From assembly GCA_902614055.1 (NCBI GenBank), contig CACMJX010000001.1:62001-126000 (forward strand): a DNA stretch of 64,000 nucleotides, read 5' to 3'. Both the position numbers and the translations under genes were made by a program. A model generated the notes under the pieces. It was given only the letters and a program-made list of their open reading frames with translations. It had not been told where the DNA came from and did no database searches. Origin of the DNA: an uncultured Pelagibacteraceae bacterium (GTDB lineage: Bacteria > Pseudomonadota > Alphaproteobacteria > Pelagibacterales > Pelagibacteraceae). The first letter of the stretch is position 1; the number at the start of each line of letters is the position of its first letter. Shown in pieces: positions 52,802 to 61,829 of the stretch.

Positions 52802-54112
52802 ATGTTAGACCTTATAATTAAAAATGGAAAGTGCTATATCGATAAAAATCTAGAAGAGGTCGATATAGGTATTCAAAACAGTAAAATTGTAAAAATTGGA
52901 AAGCTAGATGAAGATGCAAGTCAGTCAATTGATGCAACTGGTCTCACCGTTCTTCCTGGTTGCATTGATACTCAAACACATTTTAGAGAACCAGGCTCAA
53001 CGGATACTGAGGACTTAGCTTCAGGAAGTAGAGCAGCAATTGTTGGAGGTATAACTTCAGTATTTGAAATGCCAAATACTAATCCTGCAACTACTAATAA
53101 TACAGAATTTCAAAGAAAAATAGATTTAGCAAAAAATAGAATGTACTGTAATCATGCATTTTATTTTGGAGCTACTCCAACCAATCAAAGTGAATTAGCT
53201 GATCTTAAAGGTTTAGATGGATGTTGTGGAGTGAAATTATTTGCAGGCTCGTCTACTGGAACTTTGCTAGTTCATAAAGAAGAAGACATTGAAAAAGTTT
53301 TTGAAAGTACATCTAAAATTGTTGCAGTTCATTCAGAAGATGAGGATATTTTAAATTTAAGAAAGAAATTAAGAGAGAAAGGAAATGTTCATTCTCATCC
53401 GATATGGAGAGATGAGGAATGTGCCATTTCCTCAACTAGAAAAATTGTTAAAATTGCAAAAAGACTTGGAAAAAAGGCTCATATACTTCATATTACTACA
53501 AAACAGGAGATAGATTTTTTATCCCAGAATAAGGGAGACATAACTTTTGAAATTACTCCTCAACATTTAACAATGTTTGCTCCTGATTGTTACGATAAAC
53601 TCGGAACTTATGCTCAAATGAATCCACCAATTAGAGAAAAAAGTCATTACGATAGACTGTGGTATGCTGTAAGAAATAATTATAATGACACTATTGGTTC
53701 AGATCATGCTCCTCATCTGAGAGTAAATAAAGACAAAGAATATCCAGATACTCCCTCAGGAATGCCAGGGGTTCAGACCTTGTTACCTGTAATGCTGAAC
53801 CATGTAAATGATGGAAAACTAACTTTAGTCCAATTGATGAATCTCGTCTGTGAAAATCCAGCGAAAATTTTTGGTATTGTAGGTAAGGGATATATCAAGG
53901 AAGACCATGATGCAGACTTTACGATTGTGGACATGAATAAAATTATAGAAATCAAAAATGAAAAAATTGAGAGTAAGTGTGGATGGTCACCTTTCGATGG
54001 GTATAAGTTTAAGGGAACTCCAGTTTATACAATCATAAATGGAGAAATTAAAATGAAAGATGGAGAAATCCTTGGTGAAGCATCAGGTAAGCCCTTGAAG
54101 TTTAATAATTAG
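52802..54112 (+). CDS. pyrC: Dihydroorotase (amidohydrolase family)
   Basis: 436 residues. The N-terminal metal motif reads IDTQTHFREPG, with Gln instead of the first His of the usual DxHxHFREPG. The other ligands look intact: CGVKLFAGSSTG near 140 (the carboxylated Lys region), AVHSEDED near 175, HILHITTKQE near 221, and GSDHAPH near 299 (Asp). It closes carbamoyl-aspartate to dihydroorotate in pyrimidine synthesis, in line with carAB in this window. A similar Gln variant is, from memory, widespread in alphaproteobacteria. A hydantoinase-like alternative is possible but FREPG and MPNTNP favour dihydroorotase. Confidence 0.88.
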   Translation: MLDLIIKNGKCYIDKNLEEVDIGIQNSKIVKIGKLDEDASQSIDATGLTVLPGCIDTQTHFREPGSTDTEDLASGSRAAIVGGITSVFEMPNTNPATTNNTEFQRKIDLAKNRMYCNHAFYFGATPTNQSELADLKGLDGCCGVKLFAGSSTGTLLVHKEEDIEKVFESTSKIVAVHSEDEDILNLRKKLREKGNVHSHPIWRDEECAISSTRKIVKIAKRLGKKAHILHITTKQEIDFLSQNKGDITFEITPQHLTMFAPDCYDKLGTYAQMNPPIREKSHYDRLWYAVRNNYNDTIGSDHAPHLRVNKDKEYPDTPSGMPGVQTLLPVMLNHVNDGKLTLVQLMNLVCENPAKIFGIVGKGYIKEDHDADFTIVDMNKIIEIKNEKIESKCGWSPFDGYKFKGTPVYTIINGEIKMKDGEILGEASGKPLKFNN

Positions 54113-54118
54113 CCTAAT

Positions 54119-56017
54119 TTATTTGGTAATAATTTTATTTTTTATTAAACTTTTGGTAATCTCATCGAGAATAGCTGGATCATCGATTGTTGCCGGCATT
54201 TTGTAATCTTCCTTGTCAGCAATTTTACGTATAGTTCCTCTTAATATTTTTCCTGATCTTGTTTTAGGTAATCTTTTTATAACTACAACAATTTTAAATG
54301 CAGCAACTGGTCCAATTTTATCCCTGACCATTTGAATACATTCTTTAGAAATAGTTTCGTTGTCTTTTTCTACTCCAGATTTTAAAACAACTAAACCAAT
54401 AGGTAATTGTCCTTTTAACTTATCCGCAATTCCAAGAACAGCACATTCAGCTACTGATTGATGTTCAGATAATACTTCTTCAATTGCACCCGTTGATAAT
54501 CTATGACCAGCAACATTAATAATGTCATCGGTCCGTGACATAATCCATATGTATCCATCTTCATCTATATGACCTGCATCATAAGTTTGATAATAACCCT
54601 TATAATTAGTCATATAATTTTCTTCATATCTCTTATCAGCATTCCAAAGTGTAGGAAAAGTACCTGGTGGCAAAGGTAATTTAACAACTATATCACCCAT
54701 CTCATTTGGTTCTGCGATAGAATGATCTGGTTTAATTATTTTTACATCATAACCTGGAACTGCTTTACATGCTGAACCATACTTAGTTTTTTGCATTTCT
54801 ATTCCAGTACAATTTGAACTTATTGCCCAACTAGTTTCAGTTTGCCACCAATGATCTATAACAGGAACGTTTAAAAGATTTTCAGCCCATTTAATTGTAT
54901 CAGGATCAGCTCTTTCTCCTGCCAAAAACAAAGACTCAAAAGAACTTAAATCATATTTTGAGAAAAACTTTCCATTTGGGTCTTCTTTTTTAATCGCTCT
55001 AAATGCTGTTGGAGCGGTAAACAAAGATTTAATTTTATACTCTGAAATTATTCTCCAAAATACTCCTGCATCAGGTGTACCAACAGGCTTTCCCTCAAAC
55101 AAAACTGTAGTACATCCTTTGAATAACGGAGCGTAAACAATGTATGAGTGTCCCACAATCCAACCAATATCACTGGCTGACCACCAAACATCATCCTCAT
55201 TGATATTGTAAATGTTTTTCATTGTCCATTTGAGAGCAACGATATGACCTCCCACATCTCTGACTATTCCTTTTGGTATACCTGTTGTTCCAGATGTGTA
55301 TAAAATATAGGCAAATTCATTTGCTCCAATCTCAACACAATCTTTGTTTTTGGCATTAATAAGCGCTTCCTCCCAGCTAATTTCAAGCGGAGAGTTAAGT
55401 TTTACTTCGTGGTCTTTCCTTTGAAAGAGAATTACTTTTTTAACTTTATGCTTGGCAAGCTTTAATGCTCCATCAACTAAAGGTCTGTAATCAACAGTTC
55501 TTCCAGGTTCAAACCCACAAGAGGCAGTGATTAGAATTTTTGCTTTACTATCATCAATTCTAGTTGCTAGTTCATTTGAAGCAAATCCACCAAAGACAAC
55601 TGAGTGTATTGCACCAATTCTTCCACAAGCAAGCATCGCTATTACTGCTTCAGGTATCATCGGCATATAGATAATTACTCTGTCACCTTTTTTAATTCCT
55701 TGATTATCTAGCGCTCCAGCAAATTTTGATACTTTTTCTTTTAATTCACTATATGTAAATTTTGCTTTACTGTTAGTTATAGGGCTTTCATAGATTAAAG
55801 CAGTCTTATCACCACTGCCATTATCAATATGAACATCAATTGCATTGTAACAAGTGTTTGTAACGCCATCTTCAAACCATTTATAAAATGGAGGATTAGA
55901 TTTGTTTAAAATCTTGGTAGGTTTTTTAAACCAAAAGATATCATCTGACACATTTTTCCAAAATTCCTCAGGATTTTGTATAGATTTTTCGTAAATTTCG
56001 TTAAAACTATATTTCAT
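54119..56017 (-). CDS. prpE: Propionyl-CoA synthetase (acyl-CoA synthetase family)
   Basis: 632 residues. AMP-forming acyl-CoA synthetase: phosphate loop YTSGTTGIPKGIVRD near 233, WWSASDIGWIVGHSYIVY near 270, GKPVGTPDAGVFWRIISEY near 305, DHWWQTETSW near 384 and the catalytic Lys region RSGKILRGTIRK near 596. GTPDAG with APTAFRAIKKEDPNG is the PrpE-type pattern rather than Acs. It activates propionate, and possibly acetate, to the CoA ester. It is a single gene, ending 6 bases from the convergent dihydroorotase stop, and is divergent from proteorhodopsin. Confidence 0.88.
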   Translation of the reverse strand: MKYSFNEIYEKSIQNPEEFWKNVSDDIFWFKKPTKILNKSNPPFYKWFEDGVTNTCYNAIDVHIDNGSGDKTALIYESPITNSKAKFTYSELKEKVSKFAGALDNQGIKKGDRVIIYMPMIPEAVIAMLACGRIGAIHSVVFGGFASNELATRIDDSKAKILITASCGFEPGRTVDYRPLVDGALKLAKHKVKKVILFQRKDHEVKLNSPLEISWEEALINAKNKDCVEIGANEFAYILYTSGTTGIPKGIVRDVGGHIVALKWTMKNIYNINEDDVWWSASDIGWIVGHSYIVYAPLFKGCTTVLFEGKPVGTPDAGVFWRIISEYKIKSLFTAPTAFRAIKKEDPNGKFFSKYDLSSFESLFLAGERADPDTIKWAENLLNVPVIDHWWQTETSWAISSNCTGIEMQKTKYGSACKAVPGYDVKIIKPDHSIAEPNEMGDIVVKLPLPPGTFPTLWNADKRYEENYMTNYKGYYQTYDAGHIDEDGYIWIMSRTDDIINVAGHRLSTGAIEEVLSEHQSVAECAVLGIADKLKGQLPIGLVVLKSGVEKDNETISKECIQMVRDKIGPVAAFKIVVVIKRLPKTRSGKILRGTIRKIADKEDYKMPATIDDPAILDEITKSLIKNKIITK

Positions 56018-56230
56018 AGTGATTTGTTTTTTAACTCACTTTTATAATGATTTTATATAACAGGTTGTATTTAATTTCATAAAGTTAATAAAATCAATAC
56101 TTATTGCTTCAAAATAACTCTTCAACAAACTTATTTTATTTGTTATTTAACCTCTAACTTTAGATCATTCATTAGAATGTTCTGTAGTTTAAATTTAAAC
56201 TAAAAAAAACTAACTATGAGGGAGTTTTTT
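56018..56230. other. Non-coding region between prpE and proteorhodopsin
   Basis: About 213 AT-rich bases separate two divergent genes and must hold both promoters. I could not find a convincing -35/-10 pair by eye; TAGAAT at 56173 is a possible -10 for the rhodopsin gene without a matching -35. The only clear element is the ribosome site GAGGGAG just inside the listed ORF, 6-7 bases before ATG 56231. No tRNA, repeat or riboswitch fold was recognised. Confidence 0.4.
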
Positions 56231-56995
56231 ATGAAGACAATGAAAATGTTAGCATTAGCAGCAGTGCTTTTCGGAGCAACTACGGCAGCTAACGCAGCAA
56301 CTGCCTTTTTAGCCACAGATGATTTTGTAGGTATTTCGTTTTGGTTAATATCAATGGGTATGTTAGCAGCTACAGCATTTTTCTTTATGGAACAGGCTAA
56401 CGTCAGTTCACAATGGAGAAAATCAGTAAACGTAGCTGGATTAGTAACAGGTATAGCATTTATTCACTATATGTATATGAGAGCAGTATGGATCGAAACA
56501 GGTGATACTCCAACTGTTTACAGATACATCGACTGGTTAATTACTGTACCACTACAGCTAGTAGAATTTTACTTAATTCTTTCAGCAGTACGAAAAGTTG
56601 ACACAAACATATTCTGGAGAATCTTAATTGGTTCACTAGTCATGTTAATAGGTGGATATCTTGGAGAAGCTGGATTCATTAACGCTACACTAGGTTTCAT
56701 AATCGGTATGGCTGGATGGATTTACATTCTTTATGAAATCTTTTCAGGAGAAGCAGGAAAAGTTGCTGCTAAATCTGGAAATAAATCTTTAGTAACTGCA
56801 TTTGGAGCTTTAAGAATGATTGTTACTGTAGGTTGGGCTATTTACCCATTAGGTTACATTTTTGGTTACCTAACAGGTGGAATAGATGGTAATGCGTTAA
56901 ACGTTATCTATAACTTAGCAGACTTTGTTAATAAAATCGCATTTGGTTTAATTATCTGGTCTTGTGCAGTATCTAACTCTACAAGAAGAGCGTAG
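56231..56995 (+). CDS. Proteorhodopsin, blue-absorbing type (Q at tuning site)
   Basis: 254 residues from ATG 56231, chosen because GAGGGAG lies just upstream and a signal peptide follows (cleavage after ANA near 22). Seven membrane helices. Key residues relative to green proteorhodopsin numbering: His75 in FIHYMYM, counterion Asp97 in RYIDW, proton donor Glu108 in LVEFYL, and retinal Lys in FVNKIAFGL near residue 235. The tuning residue 105 is Gln (VPLQLVE), known to shift absorption to blue, as in open-ocean or deeper populations. It is a light-driven proton pump. A strong terminator follows, so it is probably transcribed alone. Confidence 0.97.
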   Translation: MKTMKMLALAAVLFGATTAANAATAFLATDDFVGISFWLISMGMLAATAFFFMEQANVSSQWRKSVNVAGLVTGIAFIHYMYMRAVWIETGDTPTVYRYIDWLITVPLQLVEFYLILSAVRKVDTNIFWRILIGSLVMLIGGYLGEAGFINATLGFIIGMAGWIYILYEIFSGEAGKVAAKSGNKSLVTAFGALRMIVTVGWAIYPLGYIFGYLTGGIDGNALNVIYNLADFVNKIAFGLIIWSCAVSNSTRRA

Positions 56996-57017
56996 TAACA
57001 ATTAGTTACGATATATA

Positions 57018-57392
<375 letters not shown>

Positions 57393-57393
<1 letters not shown>

Positions 57394-58406
57394 TGATTAA
57401 AACTGAAGTTGTTATTATCGGTGCAGGTCCAACAGGATTATTTTGTGCACATCAACTTGGAATTATTGGATTGAAATGTGAAATAGTTGATAACCTGGAT
57501 AAAATTGGTGGTCAATGTATTGAACTTTATCCAGACAAACCAATTTATGATATTCCTGCAGTTCCAGAGTGTACGGGAGAAGAACTTACAAATAATTTAA
57601 TAGAACAAATCAAACCATTTAAATTTAATTTTCATTTAAATGATAGAGTTCAAGAACTTACAAATAAAAACGATAATTGGATTGTTACTACAACTAGTGG
57701 AAAAAAATTCCAAACACCAAATGTTGTAATTGCTGGAGGTGTTGGATCATTTGAACCAAGAAAGTTTCCTACAAAAAGTGCAGAAAAGTTTGATGGAACT
57801 TCTGTTTTGTATTCAATTAAAGACAAAACAATTTTTAAAGATAAATCTGTAGCTATATTTGGTGGTGGAGATAGTGCACTGGACTGGGCAATTGAACTAT
57901 CTAATACTTCTAAAGTTTTACTTATCCATAGAAGAGATGAATTTAGAGGCGCACCTGCCAGTGTTCAAAAAATAAAAGAATTAAGTGAAAAAAATATAAT
58001 TAGTCTGTTTACTAAATACTCAATTAAAGATGTTAAAGGAAATGGATCTTTAGAAGAAATAGAAATTAAAAGTGAAAAAGGGGAGAGCAAAATATTAAAA
58101 GCAGATTATGCCTTGGGTTTCTTTGGTTTGATAATGCAACTTGGTCCAATAGCTGATTGGGGTCTTAATTTAGATAAAAAAACAATTCCAGTAAATACAG
58201 AAAACTTTGAAACTAATAAGAAAGGCATATTTGCAATTGGAGATATCTGCAACTATCCAGGAAAACTTAAACTAATACTTTCAGGGTTTCATGAAGGCGC
58301 CTTAGCAGCGAGAGGCTGTTTTAAATACGCAAGACCAAACGAAAAATATAGATTTGAATTTACAACAGCATCAAACACTATCAAAGATAGATTGGGTGTA
58401 AAGTAG
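57393..58406 (+). CDS. Ferredoxin--NADP(+) reductase, thioredoxin-reductase-like type
   Basis: 337 residues. FAD site VVIIGAGPTGLFCAHQLG near 5, GGQCIELYPDKPIYDIPA near 39, NADPH site VAIFGGGDSALDWAIEL near 155 with HRRDEFRG, and GIFAIGDICNYPGK near 275. The CxxC of thioredoxin reductases is absent at the expected place (YSIKDKTIFKDKS region), which marks it as the YumC-like ferredoxin reductase, often misannotated as TrxB. It passes electrons between NADPH and the ferredoxin encoded one base upstream. The GST gene starts within its stop (TAGTG). Confidence 0.9.
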
Positions 58407-59032
58407 TGATAGAACTATTTACTGCCGATACTCCAAATGGCTGGAAAATTAGTATTATGCTCGAGGAGATAAATTTTGAGTATAAAATATCAAAAGTCAA
58501 TCTAAGCGAAGGAGAACAACATAAACCAGAATTCAAAAAAATTAGTCCTTTTAATAAAATTCCTGTAATTACAGATCACGAAAATAATAAATCAGTCTTC
58601 GAGTCAGGAGCAATTTTGATGTATTTGGGTGAAAAAAGTAACATGTTTTATCCTGAGGAGAATAGGTTAGAGATAAATCAATGGTTAATGGCTCAAATGG
58701 GTTTAATCGGCCCAATGATTGGACAGCATCATCAATTTCACTTTTATCATCAAGGCAAAAGTGAGTGGGGAGAAGAAAGATATTTTAAGATTACAAGAAA
58801 ACTTTATGAAGATTTAGAAGCGAGGCTTTCTGCAAGTGATTATTTAGCAGGTAAAGAGTATTCAATTGCAGATATCGCAACATGGTCCTGGATAGCAAGA
58901 CATAAAAGACATGACATTGGATTAGAAAATTTTAAAGGATTATCAAGATGGTATGTTGATATAGCTAAACGTCCCGCGGTTATTAAAGGATTTAAAGTAT
59001 TAAACAAAGATGCTGAAATAGATTACCCTTAA
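58406..59032 (+). CDS. Glutathione S-transferase family protein (YfcG/Ure2p-like)
   Basis: 208 residues with a GTG start at 58406 inside the previous stop. N-terminal thioredoxin-like domain: TPNGWKISIMLEEI near 8 (the Asn of Nu-class GSTs), NKIPVITDHENN and ESGAILMYLGEK near 67. C-terminal helical domain: QHHQFHFY, YLAGKEYSIADIATWSW near 150, RWYVDIAKRPAV. Nu-class enzymes act mainly as disulfide reductases or peroxidases with glutathione. Co-transcription with the ferredoxin and its reductase suggests oxidative-stress defence, but this is inference. Confidence 0.9.
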   Translation: MIELFTADTPNGWKISIMLEEINFEYKISKVNLSEGEQHKPEFKKISPFNKIPVITDHENNKSVFESGAILMYLGEKSNMFYPEENRLEINQWLMAQMGLIGPMIGQHHQFHFYHQGKSEWGEERYFKITRKLYEDLEARLSASDYLAGKEYSIADIATWSWIARHKRHDIGLENFKGLSRWYVDIAKRPAVIKGFKVLNKDAEIDYP

Positions 59033-59445
59033 ATATCAGCGTAAACTTTTTCTTCTTTTTCGTGTTTCTCTTGTGCTGCTATGCATAAAGTTGCAACAGG
59101 TCTTGCCATTAATCTTTTAAGACCAATTGGTTCTGCTGTTTCCTCACAGAAACCATAAGTTCCATCTTGAATTTTTTTTAAAGCACCATCAATTTTAGTA
59201 ATTAATTTTATTTGTCTATTGATTGCTCTCATTTCTACATTTTTTTCAGTGTAGGAGCTTGCTTGATCTACAATATCCGCTGATGCACTATTGTCATCCA
59301 TTGAAGCATTAAATATTGCTTCATTATTTGTTCTCTTAAGATCTTTTTTCCACTCTATTAATTTTTGTTTGAAATACGCAAGATGTTTTGCACACATATA
59401 TTTTTCAGTTTCTTTTGGGATATATTTTTTGGAGATCTTTACCAT
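59029..59445 (-). CDS. dksA: DksA/TraR-family regulator with incomplete zinc site
   Basis: 138 residues from ATG 59445 (MVKISKKYIPKETEKYM, matching the alphaproteobacterial start); ATG 59481 or 59478 would add 12 or 11 residues of unclear value. The coiled-coil has LIEWKKDLKR and the tip-like SADIVDQASSYTEK. The zinc-finger region YGFCEETAEPIGLKRLMARPVATLCIAAQEKHE keeps one Cys of each CxxC pair, so normal four-Cys zinc binding is lost, as in many alphaproteobacterial DksA proteins from memory. DksA binds RNA polymerase with ppGpp. It overlaps the convergent GST gene by 4 bases. Confidence 0.88.
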   Translation of the reverse strand: MVKISKKYIPKETEKYMCAKHLAYFKQKLIEWKKDLKRTNNEAIFNASMDDNSASADIVDQASSYTEKNVEMRAINRQIKLITKIDGALKKIQDGTYGFCEETAEPIGLKRLMARPVATLCIAAQEKHEKEEKVYADI

Positions 59446-59518
59446 GTCTAAATTTATGAGTTTGGTGAATATATTCATCATTTATTGAGTGTCAAGAATG
59501 GATTAATTGTATAAATTA

Positions 59519-60820
59519 ATGAAAATGGCTATTTATAAAAAGAATATAAGTAATATATTTTTTATTTTTGTTACAGCTCACTTATTCATCTGGACATTGG
59601 TTCCAACTTTAACAAATAACAATTTACCACTTGATACAATAGAGGCCTTAGCATGGGGTAGTAACCTAGACTGGGGATTTAATAAGCATCCACCAATGAG
59701 TGCATTTTTACCTGAAATATTTTACCAAATCTTTGGACCCCAAGACTGGGCTTATTATTTGTTGAGTCAAATCTGTATCGTAGTTTCGTTCCTAGTAGTT
59801 TTTAAGTTAGCTGAAGATTTTTTTGATAACAAAATTTATTGTTTACTATCTGTTTTATTATTGGAAGGAATATACTTTTACAACTTCACTACACCTGAAT
59901 TTAATGTAAATGTTTGTTTAATTCCTTTCTGGTCTCTTTCAGTTTTTTATTTATGGAGAGGAATTAAGAATAATAAAATATTAGATTGGTTATTACTCGG
60001 TCTATTTGCTGGACTTGGGTTTCTATCAAAATATTTATTTATTTATTTAGGTTTAGCAATAGACGTACTTTTAATTTACATGATTTATACAAAAAGATTA
60101 AATTTTAAATGTCTAGTTTCTTTCGTCCCATTTATAATAATTTTATTACCACATATTATTTGGTTAACTGAAAATGATTATATAACCATTACTTATGGAC
60201 TTCTCAGAACAGGTTCAGAAGAAGCAAGTATTTTAAACCATATAAAACATCCTACGATATTTTTAGCTAAGCAAATTGGTATATTATTGCCGTTTTTACT
60301 AATGATTTTTGTTTTAGTTAAAAAATTTAAAATAAATATTAATTTAAATAACGAAAAGCTTTTGTTTTTACTATCAATTAATTTAATTCCAATTTTTTTT
60401 ATTTTTCTTACATCATTTACTATGGGTGTAAAAATTAGAACTATGTGGATGACGCCATTTTATATAAGCTTTGGCTTGTTATTTGTTTATATTTTAAAAT
60501 CACAAATTAATTTTGGAAAAATGAGAGCTTTTACCTCTTTATTCTTAGTATTATTCCTACTATCTCCGATTTTGTACTCTTATATTTCAATTACTCAAAC
60601 GGATAAAAGAACTGATTTTGACGGCAAAAATTTAGCTAAGCAGGCTAAAGTTTTTTATGAAACTGAAGGTGAGGATCTTGGAAAAATGGAATATATTAAA
60701 GGTAATGAATGGATTGCAGGAAATATATCATACCATCTTACAGATAGACCAAAATGGATTTATAGTTCAACTGAAATCCAATTGTGTAACAAAGATATGA
60801 AATGTTTAACGTATAAATGA
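59519..60820 (+). CDS. GT39/ArnT-like membrane glycosyltransferase
   Basis: About 433 residues from ATG 59519 (TTG 59507 and ATG 59525 are alternatives). Around ten hydrophobic spans. The first loop has the PMT-family acidic pattern LDTIEALAWG and FNKHPPMSAFLPEI, as in ArnT and related enzymes that move sugars from polyprenyl phosphate to lipid A or protein on the periplasmic side. The C-terminal soluble tail (about 375-433) is short. The acceptor is unknown. Its stop overlaps the start of a tiny membrane peptide (ATGA), and a GT2 gene that could supply the polyprenyl-linked sugar follows. Confidence 0.82.
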   Translation: MKMAIYKKNISNIFFIFVTAHLFIWTLVPTLTNNNLPLDTIEALAWGSNLDWGFNKHPPMSAFLPEIFYQIFGPQDWAYYLLSQICIVVSFLVVFKLAEDFFDNKIYCLLSVLLLEGIYFYNFTTPEFNVNVCLIPFWSLSVFYLWRGIKNNKILDWLLLGLFAGLGFLSKYLFIYLGLAIDVLLIYMIYTKRLNFKCLVSFVPFIIILLPHIIWLTENDYITITYGLLRTGSEEASILNHIKHPTIFLAKQIGILLPFLLMIFVLVKKFKININLNNEKLLFLLSINLIPIFFIFLTSFTMGVKIRTMWMTPFYISFGLLFVYILKSQINFGKMRAFTSLFLVLFLLSPILYSYISITQTDKRTDFDGKNLAKQAKVFYETEGEDLGKMEYIKGNEWIAGNISYHLTDRPKWIYSSTEIQLCNKDMKCLTYK

Positions 60821-60924
60821 AATTTCAATTAAACCAAAAGAACAAGAGACTTTTATTCATTATCGGAATTGTTGTTTTAATTGAACTCTCGGGTTATGGT
60901 TTTTTGCTTCTCTATTTAGACTGA
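60817..60924 (+). CDS. Small single-helix membrane peptide (35 residues)
   Basis: Not in the ORF track. ATG 60817 overlaps the stop of the GT39 gene as ATGA and the frame reads MKFQLNQKNKRL, then a hydrophobic helix (LFIIGIVVLIELSGYGFLLLYL), ending D-stop. The basic N-terminus and single helix fit a small inner-membrane protein, N-terminus inside. The start/stop coupling and a following 16-base gap to the GT2 gene favour real translation. No homologue is recognised; a regulator or subunit of the neighbouring glycosyltransferases is only a guess. Confidence 0.55.
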   Translation: MKFQLNQKNKRLLFIIGIVVLIELSGYGFLLLYLD

Positions 60925-60940
60925 TAGGCTCAGTAAGTTA

Positions 60941-61810
60941 ATGAAAATAGTAATTTTAATTCCAGTCTTTAATGACTTTAAATCTGCATCAAAATTAATT
61001 GAAGAAATTGATATTAATATTTCTGAGCTTAAAGCAGCGTTTTCAGTAATAGTAGTGAACGATGCTTCAACTGAGGAAAAAATTTTAGAAACTAAAAATT
61101 TAAATAATATTAAATCACTAAAATTAATAAATATGAGAAATAATAAAGGACATGCACGTTGTATTGCGACAGGGCTTAAACATATTTTAGAAAATGAAGA
61201 TTTTGACTATGTAATTCCAATGGATGGTGACGGAGAAGACAGGCCTGAAGAGATAATAAACTTTGTAGAAAAGATTAAGGATAATCCTAAAAAAAGTATT
61301 GTTGGAGAAAGAGTAAAAAGATCAGAAGGTTTAATTTTTAAAATCTGTTATATTTTGCACAAAATAATTACTTATACATTTACAGGAAAATTTATAAAAT
61401 TTGGAAACTTCACTTGCCTTACAAAAGAAACTGTTAAAAAATTAATTGAAGAGAAAGCAACTTGGAGTAGTTTTTCTGGTTCATTAGCCAAAACAGAAAA
61501 TAATCTAATTAAATCTCCATCAATAAGAGGTTCAAGATACTTTGGTCCATCCAAGATGAGTTTTATTAATTTGATAAAGCATTCTTTAGCTATAATTGCT
61601 GTCTTTAAGTCAGGTGTAATTTTTAGATCAATAGCTTTTTACGCAATATACTTGATAATAATTGCTGATTATATAAGTATAATTACAGCAATTCCTCTAG
61701 CTTTAATCATTATATTTGGTTTAGTTATTTTAAAAATCTCAGGAAGAGAAAATATGAATGAATTTAATAATTCTTTAACAAATATACATAATATTGAAAA
61801 AGTAAAATAA
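60941..61810 (+). CDS. GT2 family glycosyltransferase (polyprenyl-phosphate type)
   Basis: 289 residues. Start IVILIPVFNDFKSASKLIEEI and VVNDAST near 38 are the GT-A nucleotide-sugar fold; MDGDGEDRPEEI near 94 holds the DxD metal motif in the form typical of dolichol/undecaprenyl-phosphate sugar synthases; NKGHARCIATGLKH near 68 agrees. Two membrane helices near 215-270 (VFKSGVIFRSIAFYAIYLIIIADYIS and the next) resemble GtrB-like enzymes. It probably loads a sugar onto a lipid carrier for the GT39 enzyme upstream. Confidence 0.85.
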   Translation: MKIVILIPVFNDFKSASKLIEEIDINISELKAAFSVIVVNDASTEEKILETKNLNNIKSLKLINMRNNKGHARCIATGLKHILENEDFDYVIPMDGDGEDRPEEIINFVEKIKDNPKKSIVGERVKRSEGLIFKICYILHKIITYTFTGKFIKFGNFTCLTKETVKKLIEEKATWSSFSGSLAKTENNLIKSPSIRGSRYFGPSKMSFINLIKHSLAIIAVFKSGVIFRSIAFYAIYLIIIADYISIITAIPLALIIIFGLVILKISGRENMNEFNNSLTNIHNIEKVK

Positions 61811-61829
61811 TTTTTTTATATTATTAGAG

